From positions 1 through 11,207 of the forward strand of contig CAYSPU010000200.1 of the NCBI GenBank assembly GCA_964432995.1: a stretch of 11,207 nt of DNA, read 5' to 3'. Numbering within the stretch: the stretch's first letter is position 1; each line of letters opens with the position of its first letter. Position numbers and translations under genes: made by a program. The stretch comes from CAYSPU01 sp964432995. Lineage in GTDB: Bacteria > Verrucomicrobiota > Verrucomicrobiia > Limisphaerales > JAHDYP01. Below are positions 5,584 through 11,207 of the stretch, in pieces. The notes below the pieces were generated by a model. It did not search any database and had not been told where the DNA came from. It was given only the letters and a program-made list of their open reading frames with translations.

Positions 5584-5696
5584 GCCGCCACGATGCCTCG
5601 CAGACACCCCCGCGTCAATGCGCAGAACTGCCCTGCCCACCCTGGGAATCCCCACCTTGCCCCGAGTTCGGCTCCTAGGCTAGGCTCGCGCCCGCC
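5584..5696. promoter_or_regulatory. Divergent hicA-argJ intergenic region with small palindromes
   Basis: This 113-base gap must hold the start signals for hicAB (- strand) and possibly argJ (+ strand). Two odd-centred palindromes are visible: GGGAATCCC at 5644-5652 and CCTAGGCTAGG at 5674-5684. Either could be an operator for toxin-antitoxin autoregulation, but they are short. On the - strand, TTGACG lies within CATTGACGCGGG (within about 5608-5619), yet no good -10 follows. No clear promoter or ribosome binding site for argJ is seen. Confidence 0.35.
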
Positions 5697-7052
5697 ATGA
5701 AGACTGCATTCCGATCGGTTCCGGGTTCGGTGACGGCTCCGCAGGGTTTTCTCGCCGCCGGCGTGTTCTGCGACATCAAACGCCTCGGCACCGGCAGAGG
5801 CTCCCAAAAAGGAAACAAACGCGACCTCGCCCTCATCGTTTCCGAAGTGCCCGCCGCCGTCGCCGGTCTCTTCACCACCAACCAGGTCTGCGCCGCCCCC
5901 GTCAGACTCTGCGTCGAGCGCGTGCGGCACGGCGTCGCCCAGGCCATCGTGGCCAACTCCGGGAACGCCAATGCCTGCACCGGCCCCCAAGGTCGGCGCG
6001 ATGCCCGCGCCATGACGCGCGCCGTGGCCCAGGCGCTCCACATGCCCGATGCCCACGTCCTCGTCGGGTCCACCGGCCGCATCGGCGCCCAGATGCCCAT
6101 GACCAACGTCCTCCGCGGAATTCAACAAGCCGTTATCCAGCTCGACGACGACCCCGCCAGCGCGGATCACGCCGCCGAAGCCATCCTCACCAGCGACACG
6201 CACGCGAAGCAGGCATCCGCCACCTGCCGCCTGGGTGGCAAGACGGTGCACCTCGGCGGCATCTGCAAAGGCGCCGGCATGATCCAGCCCGGGATGAGCG
6301 CCACCGGCCAACGCCCCGCCGTGGTCCCACGCGGACTCCACGCCACCATGCTCTGCTTCCTCACCACCGATGCCGCCATCGAAGCCCGCGCCCTTCAACT
6401 CATGCTCACGGAAGCCGTCGCCAGCAGCTTCAACCGCATCACGGTTGACGGCGACATGAGCACCAACGACACCGTCCTCCTGCTGGCCAACGGTCTCGCT
6501 GGCAACCCCCGCCTCACCAGCGCCGACCTCCGCCGCCACACCTCCCGGTCGCGCGACGCCGCCACCTTCCAGGCCGCCCTCAACCACGTCTGCCTCGCCC
6601 TCGCCCAACAGATCGTCCGCGACGGCGAAGGCGTCACGCGCTTCGTCACCGTGCGGGTGTCCGGCGCCAGATCATTTGCCGACGCCGACGCCGCGGCCCG
6701 GGCCGTCGCCAACAGCGCCCTGGTGAAGACAAGCTGGTTTGGCGGCGACCCCAACTGGGGCCGGATCCTCGGCGCCTTGGGCTACAGCCCGGCCACCATC
6801 GTCGAAGATCGGGTCGACGTGGGCTACAGCGCGCCCGGGAAACGCAAGATCCTCTGGAGCGTGCGGCGCGGTCGGCCCACGAACGCCACCTTCCGTCAAC
6901 TGTGTGCCGCCGTGGCGCCCAAGGAATTCGATCTCCACATCCGGCTCAATCTCGGCAGCGCCTCCGCCCTGCTCTACGCCTCTGACCTGACGGAGGAGTA
7001 CGTCGACTTCAACAAGGGTGATGTGAGCGATCCCAACGCGCTGGGAGGATGA
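5697..7052 (+). CDS. argJ: Ornithine acetyltransferase / glutamate N-acetyltransferase
   Basis: ArgJ moves the acetyl group from N-acetylornithine to glutamate, recycling it in arginine synthesis; some members also use acetyl-CoA. The 451-residue frame has GLFTTNQVCAAPV at about 57-69, VANSGNANACTG at about 85-96, the KGAGMIQPGM segment at about 191-200, ITVDGDMSTNDTVLL in the middle and DPNWGRI near the C-terminus. Self-cleavage should occur before Thr217 (codon 6345-6347) in HATMLCF, giving alpha and beta chains. Between PGM and ATML there are about 14 extra residues compared with enzymes such as that of Bacillus subtilis, where these motifs are almost contiguous. The start is the ATG at 5697; no strong ribosome binding site is seen. 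The enzyme looks intact. Confidence 0.96.
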   Translation: MKTAFRSVPGSVTAPQGFLAAGVFCDIKRLGTGRGSQKGNKRDLALIVSEVPAAVAGLFTTNQVCAAPVRLCVERVRHGVAQAIVANSGNANACTGPQGRRDARAMTRAVAQALHMPDAHVLVGSTGRIGAQMPMTNVLRGIQQAVIQLDDDPASADHAAEAILTSDTHAKQASATCRLGGKTVHLGGICKGAGMIQPGMSATGQRPAVVPRGLHATMLCFLTTDAAIEARALQLMLTEAVASSFNRITVDGDMSTNDTVLLLANGLAGNPRLTSADLRRHTSRSRDAATFQAALNHVCLALAQQIVRDGEGVTRFVTVRVSGARSFADADAAARAVANSALVKTSWFGGDPNWGRILGALGYSPATIVEDRVDVGYSAPGKRKILWSVRRGRPTNATFRQLCAAVAPKEFDLHIRLNLGSASALLYASDLTEEYVDFNKGDVSDPNALGG

Positions 7053-7116
7053 CGCCGAGCCCGCAAATCCCATCGCAAATCCCCCTTTCCCTTCCGCGAT
7101 CCCACTTCGCGTGAAA

Positions 7117-7224
7117 GGTAGGGCGACCTCTCCGAGGGCGCCGGCGGAGTATGCTCAAGGACCCCTGGTTTCCGGCGCGCCCGGAGGCCTGCTCGCGAGT
7201 CCTCCTCGGAAGTCGCGCCCTACC
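7117..7224. repeat. 108-bp palindromic intergenic element with GGTAGGGCG ends
   Basis: The element starts with GGTAGGGCG (7117-7125) and ends with its exact complement CGCCCTACC (7216-7224). A second pair, TCCGAG (7131-7136) and CTCGGA (7205-7210), lies just inside. The interior contains GC-rich short inverted segments such as CTCGCGAG. There is no room for a transposase gene. I recall elements with GGTAGGGCG and CGCCCTACC ends scattered between genes in verrucomicrobial genomes, so it may be a non-autonomous or REP-like repeat; only the terminal complementarity is shown here. Confidence 0.6.
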
Positions 7225-7238
7225 GCGGCTGTCCTGCG

Positions 7239-7258
7239 AAAGCCGGGCTGCCGGTTTT
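7239..7258. terminator. Possible bidirectional terminator between argJ and the - strand genes
   Basis: AAAGCCGG (7239-7246) pairs with CCGGTTTT (7251-7258) around the tetraloop GCTG, giving eight pairs including one G-U. The A-tract before and T-tract after the stem suit termination from either side. It sits between two genes that converge, argJ (ends 7052) and the secreted-protein gene (ends 7351). The stem is short, so the call is tentative. Confidence 0.4.
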
Positions 7259-7350
7259 GGCGTATCCGCCAGCAGCAGGTAGGGGTGCGCGGCCTCGCAC
7301 GTGCCCCAGTCGTAGGCAGAGGCGCACGATCTTTGCCAGGCCCACCGTCC

Positions 7351-8076
7351 TCACCACGGATACTCGAGCATGTAAAAGCCGCTTGGCGTGGCAAGGTCGT
7401 TGGTGACAACGATCGTCATGCGGGTACCGTCACCGACGTATGACGACAGGCACTCCCACTCGGACCCGGGATCGAACGAGGGCCTGAACCGCAGCGTGTG
7501 CCGGTAGTCGACCCGGGAGTCGAACTCGAACTGGAACAACGCGCCCCTCGATGCCGCATTGAGCAGAGGGATTGGACACAGCATCGGATAGAACGCAATG
7601 CCCGTGAAGCCACCGTCGGCCAGAGACGGCGGGGGGGCGTCGGGAACGGGCGTGCCGTCGGGAAGAGGTGGCTTTGGCCCGCCAAGGCCGGCTGTCAGCC
7701 ACCACGTGTGGACAGCCATGTGGATCGGACCTGTGCTCGCCAGCGCCTGGGACCAGTTCATAATGGTGCCACCCTGAGTGTCCCAGATGCGAATCTCCAT
7801 GCAGGGCCGATCCCCCGCAACCGCACCTGCCAGTGTCACCACGCCCCCGTTGAAGATACCCGGGACCTCAGTGAAACTCGCATAGCCCAAGCTGTGACTG
7901 ATAGCAGCGTCACTGGTCCCCCAGAGCAACTCGACGCGGTATCCCATCTCGGCAGTGATATACCCCGTGCCACACGGCTCCATCACCCGTGTGGATCTGG
8001 AGTTGATGAAGTTCAGCGTCCCGTACTCGCTGGCGCTCAGGACGCCCACTGCGGGAACTGCGAACAACAACGCCAA
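7351..8076 (-). CDS. Secreted protein of the verrucomicrobial exported type
   Basis: The 241-residue frame begins with a hydrophobic stretch and a likely cleavage site (LLFAVPAVGVLSA then SEYG). It continues with a beta-rich domain seen often in Verrucomicrobiota: YRVELLWGTSDA at about 46-57, FNGGVVTLAGAVAGD at about 75-89 and MEIRIWDTQGGTI at about 93-105. A Pro-rich linker lies at about 134-150. The end, with WECLSSYVGDGTRMTIVVTND at about 207-227 and FYMLE, resembles the GDG...FYR ending of many exported verrucomicrobial proteins. The function is unknown; surface or secreted placement is inferred. The start is uncertain: TTG at 8076 is the first start codon in frame, while an ATG at 8102, 11 bases after a GGAG, is in another frame. 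The upstream neighbour, 67 bases away, is the GH38 gene. Confidence 0.7.
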   Translation of the reverse strand: MALLFAVPAVGVLSASEYGTLNFINSRSTRVMEPCGTGYITAEMGYRVELLWGTSDAAISHSLGYASFTEVPGIFNGGVVTLAGAVAGDRPCMEIRIWDTQGGTIMNWSQALASTGPIHMAVHTWWLTAGLGGPKPPLPDGTPVPDAPPPSLADGGFTGIAFYPMLCPIPLLNAASRGALFQFEFDSRVDYRHTLRFRPSFDPGSEWECLSSYVGDGTRMTIVVTNDLATPSGFYMLEYPW

Positions 8077-8143
8077 AGTGCGTCGAATGATATGGTGTCC
8101 ATTCGTTCTTTGGCTCCGGCGACCGCGTCACGGCCCCCACCCT

Positions 8144-11096
8144 TCACTCGCCCGCGCCGCCAAACTGCAGCCGGACGAACCGCACGTCGTTGGGCTTCAT
8201 CTGGAGCGCCTCGATGTCATCCTCAACCATCTCCTCGAGGGCGTTGACTTCCGCCGCCTTGGTGATCTCGAGGTCGCTGCGCACGTTGGTCAAGTCCAGG
8301 ACCACCTCTTTCCCGGCCACCTCGCGCAGTTGTACGAGCACGCCGCCACCTGTCGCCGGCCGGGCATCCACCATCAGCACCCCGGGCACCTCAATGCCGA
8401 GAAGCGACCGGGAGTTCGGCACGTCCGCCCGCACCGACTTGGTGGCGGGGAGAACTCGGCAGGCCAAAGGAATCCACGAGGACCAGCCGAAGCGCGTCGC
8501 GGTCGCCGCGCCAGTGTCCGAGGTCGATGTCAGATGGTAGCTCCATCGGAAATCGCCCTCCTGACTGACGCGGAAGTTGGTGAACCAGTAGTTGTTCATC
8601 ACCCACGAGTAGACGTGCGGCTTGGCCACGCGTGTCACGGGTTGCCACTTCCCGAGGTTGATCTCCCCGAGTTGGACCAACGGCGCCCCCACACTCCCCC
8701 ACAGGATCTGCCCGCGATCATGGCGCACGGCCAGCACGCTCTGCACCGTCTGCCAATCCGATGACGAACCCGGCAGTTGGTCCGCCCCCGGCCGGACCAT
8801 GCCCCCCTGCGCTTCGTACGCCAACTGGCCCGTGGCCGGCTGGAAGGGAAACACCACATACACCGCCTCCCCCGCAGTCACCGGCAGCTTCCTCACCGCG
8901 TAATGGAACTCGACACGCTTGTCCGCCTGAAACAGCCGGACCTCCAATCGGGCGCCCTCCTTCTCCGCGCAACCATCCAGGCGTCCCTTCAATACCACAC
9001 TTCGCCACAACGGGCCGTCCACACCCGGCTCCACCCGCACCTCCCGCCATGCCTCCCGACGAAATCGGTCGGCCACGAAATCGCGTCCCTCGGTCAATCG
9101 TTCGTAGACCAATGCGCCCAGAGCCCAGGGCGCGCCACCGTCCACCAGATCCTCCCCGGTCGCTTTGTCCACCAACCGCGCGATCCCACCTCGATTCGCA
9201 TCCAGAGCAAGAGCGTAGTGCGCGTTTTCGATTGTCGCGCTCTCCGTCGCCTTCGCTTCCGCCGCGCGGGGTGCGTCCCCCGCCTCCACGCGGAGAAACC
9301 GATACCCCATCGGGGGGACGTCTTTCACCCAGAGCGCCCAATAGGAACCTTCGGAGCGCCGGCTCAGCATCTGGGCGGGCACGACTTCGCCTCGAGCCGC
9401 ATCCACAATCCGGAACTCCCGATCCGGATTGAGAATCTGGTGATCGACGAACACCTCGGCCACTCCCGAGCGCGGCCAGTTCAAGGTGTTCACCACAACG
9501 ACACCCGGCACTTCGGCCCGCGGCAAGTGCGCCCGGAGCAGGCCAAACGCGTTCTCCTCGAGCAGATGCGCCTCCTTCACTGCCGACCACACGTAAGCCG
9601 ATTTCTCGTTCCACTGCACCTGGGTGTTTTCCGCCAGCGGATCGCTGATGCTCTCCGCCGCCCCGAAGGTGTGCTCGTCATAGAACATCAGGCTCTCCTG
9701 AACCGCCGCCACCCGTTGGCGGATCTCCTCCGGAATCGGGCGCCCCGCCATGGCCGCCATCGCCAACAAGGCCTCGCTCACCCGCACCGTCGCGTGCGTC
9801 TCCCGCGAAGCCGCCGTCTCCCGCGCCGCCGACCCGAAACCGTCCGTCCACCAGTCCGGCCAGGCTTGCCGATGAACGGCCAACTGCGAACCGTGCTCGC
9901 GCTCCACATACTCGAGGAACTCGCGTGCGACCGAGAGGCGGAGCCGGGGCCAGACATGTTGTTCATTCCAACGGCGCACCAGATCGCACGCCACCGTCGA
10001 TGGCGGCGAGTTGTCCGTGTGATACCCCGAGAATTGCACGCCAATCCGATCCCACGGATACTGTCGGTCCTCCAGCGAACAAAGGTATTTGCTCAGCTCG
10101 CTGCCAAACCGCCGGGCTTCGCCGGTGTGAATTCCCCAGAAGTTCCCCAGGTGATAGTGATCGGCCCGAAACGCCAGCACCCGACGTCCCGATGGCGCCT
10201 CCCACCAAAAGGCCGTAGGCTGATCGAAAGGAAGAATGGACCGTGTCTTGTTGATCCCCATCGAGAGATACCGGATGCCGATCCCGGCAAAGTAGTCCGG
10301 CAAGCACCAGGCCGCGCCGTTCACGTCGTTCTGCATCGCCGTCACCACCGGCAATCCCGCCTCCTCCCGCGCCAGCCGCAGATTCTGCAACGACGCCCAC
10401 AGCGCACTCTCCGTCGCGATCTCCGAGAGGTTCAGCAGCATGCCCGCGACTTCCACCCGCCCCTCGGCGACCCGACGCCGCAGGCGCTCGATCTGATCCG
10501 GCGGACGCGTCTGCAGGAAGTCCCGCACCGCCCAGAACGTCTCACAAGTCCATCGGAAGCGCGCGTCGTCCGGGTACGCGTCCGTGGCATCGCAGAAATC
10601 GAGCGCGTCGTCCAGAAAGCGCAAGCTCTCGGGCAGGATCTCCGTCTGCGGCCGTGTATACCCGATGTCTGTGTGCGTGTGCTGGGTGAGATACNNNNNN
10701 NNNNCAGTGACGCGGGGGATCGATTGCCACCTCGGAATACACCTGTTCACCTGCCGTGCACTGCAGTCGCACGCGCAAGCTCTCGCCATCGCGCAACGGC
10801 GGGACCTCGAACTCGAACCGCGAGCGACCCGCCGGCAGATTGTCCTGCCGCTGCGCCTCCGTGCTTCCCCACGATGCCGCGGAGGCGGTCACCACCACGT
10901 TGGTCAGTCCGGCCGATTCCACCTCGGCCTGGATCACCCACCGTTCGCCCGCCGGCGTCCGCAACACCCGCGGGGTGGCGCGAAACCGGGCGGACTTCGT
11001 CAGGTCGGCCGAATGAACGATACCGGTCCCGGTCAGCAGCAGCGCGATCATCAGACCGGAACACCAGCCGCACTCACAGCGAAATCGAGTTGTCAT
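8144..11096 (-). CDS. Secreted GH38 alpha-mannosidase-type glycosidase (interrupted by an assembly gap)
   Basis: The gene encodes about 980 residues across a ten-N gap. The N-terminus has a signal peptide (GLMIALLLTGTGIVHSA, residues 14-30) and then a beta-rich segment of about 100 residues up to PPRH. After the gap comes the GH38 catalytic domain: HTHTDIG, whose second His and Asp match the zinc-binding HxD; QNDVNG, whose Asp (codon 10325-10327) aligns with the family nucleophile; and SGYHTDNSP, a likely second zinc-binding region. The rest is the beta-sandwich C-terminal part, ending KPNDVRFVRLQF. GH38 enzymes hydrolyse alpha-mannosides by a retaining mechanism; the real substrate cannot be read here. 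Frames on the two sides differ with ten Ns, but they agree if the true insert is a multiple of three bases. ATG at 11096 was chosen over GTG at 11180 because it directly precedes the signal peptide. Confidence 0.92.
10695..10704. other. Assembly gap (ten Ns) inside the GH38 gene
   Basis: Ten Ns separate the signal-peptide/beta domain part from the catalytic domain. Ten is a conventional scaffold filler and need not be the true length. With ten bases the two halves are out of frame; with zero, three or six the frame is continuous, and zero would read PPRHWYLTQHTHTDIG. Confidence 0.98.
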
Positions 11097-11110
11097 GGGA
11101 ATGTGCCCGC

Positions 11111-11138
11111 ATTCTACCCGCGAACGAGCAATCTGCAA
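11111..11138 (-). promoter_or_regulatory. Possible promoter for the GH38 gene
   Basis: On the - strand TTGCAG (11138-11133) is followed after 16 bases by TAGAAT (11116-11111), which matches five of six -10 bases. The -35 matches only three of six. The distance from the -10 to the ATG at 11096 is 14 bases, so the leader would be very short and the message nearly leaderless. No ribosome binding site is seen. Confidence 0.33.
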
Positions 11139-11207
11139 CGGGTTCCGTAACACGGCGGGCAGCAGCACCACACGCCGCACACGCCTCCGAACCTCCGACC
11201 GCCTCCC

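Noticed and set aside
5580..6608. 342-codon - strand frame opposite argJ
   Set aside because: Gly/Val/Ala-rich shadow of a clear argJ gene, with no recognisable domain.
7498..8247. 249-codon + strand frame opposite the secreted-protein gene
   Set aside because: Its translation has no protein-like features, while the - strand frame shows a signal peptide and family-typical motifs.
8718..9614. 298-codon - strand frame inside the GH38 gene
   Set aside because: It is another frame of the same strand within a continuous GH38 sequence and has Gly/Arg-rich composition.
11097..11180. Longer GH38 start at the GTG at 11180
   Set aside because: It would put 28 residues in front of a good signal peptide and cover the promoter-like site; the ATG at 11096 fits better.

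Overview
The window is about 11.2 kb of high-GC DNA that reads as a Verrucomicrobiota metagenome scaffold, most like the Pedosphaera/Limisphaerales side of the phylum. Three things point there: the ribosomal pair rplM-rpsI followed by arginine-biosynthesis genes, a secreted protein whose C-terminus looks like the ending common on verrucomicrobial exported proteins, and a secreted GH38 glycosidase. An LpxD fragment indicates a Gram-negative outer membrane. A run of ten Ns at 10695-10704 shows that the sequence is a draft scaffold.

Left part, + strand: the last 141 codons of lpxD (lipid A synthesis), a non-coding stretch of about 500 bases with degenerate GC-rich repeats and a promoter-like site, rplM and rpsI (ribosomal proteins L13 and S9), a strong 13-bp hairpin terminator, argC with a good ribosome binding site, and a Tam-like SAM methyltransferase 26 bases behind argC.

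Middle part (about 3834-5583), - strand: a lower-GC accessory block lies between argC and argJ. It holds a HicA-HicB toxin-antitoxin pair, two small overlapping ORFs that may be one broken gene, a 37-bp perfect-register tandem duplication, a lone 74-aa protein with one homing-endonuclease-associated (HNH_repeat-like) unit, and a possible 93-aa protein. Three sampled 60-base lines here have 50-57% G+C, against 77% in a sampled line of argJ. This suggests DNA acquired between two arginine genes that probably once lay side by side.

argJ (+ strand, 5697-7052) follows. It encodes ornithine acetyltransferase, which with ArgC serves arginine synthesis through acetylated intermediates. It carries an unusual short insertion just before its self-cleavage site. 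The argJ 3' flank holds a 108-bp palindromic intergenic element and a hairpin with A/T tracts on both sides that could stop transcription from either direction.

Right part, - strand: a large secreted GH38 alpha-mannosidase-type glycosidase (about 980 aa, interrupted by the assembly gap) is followed after a short gap by a small secreted verrucomicrobial protein. The two may be co-transcribed. I found no tRNA, rRNA, CRISPR array or complete insertion sequence. The accessory block contains a known toxin-antitoxin type plus poorly characterised small genes; nothing here proves a new system.
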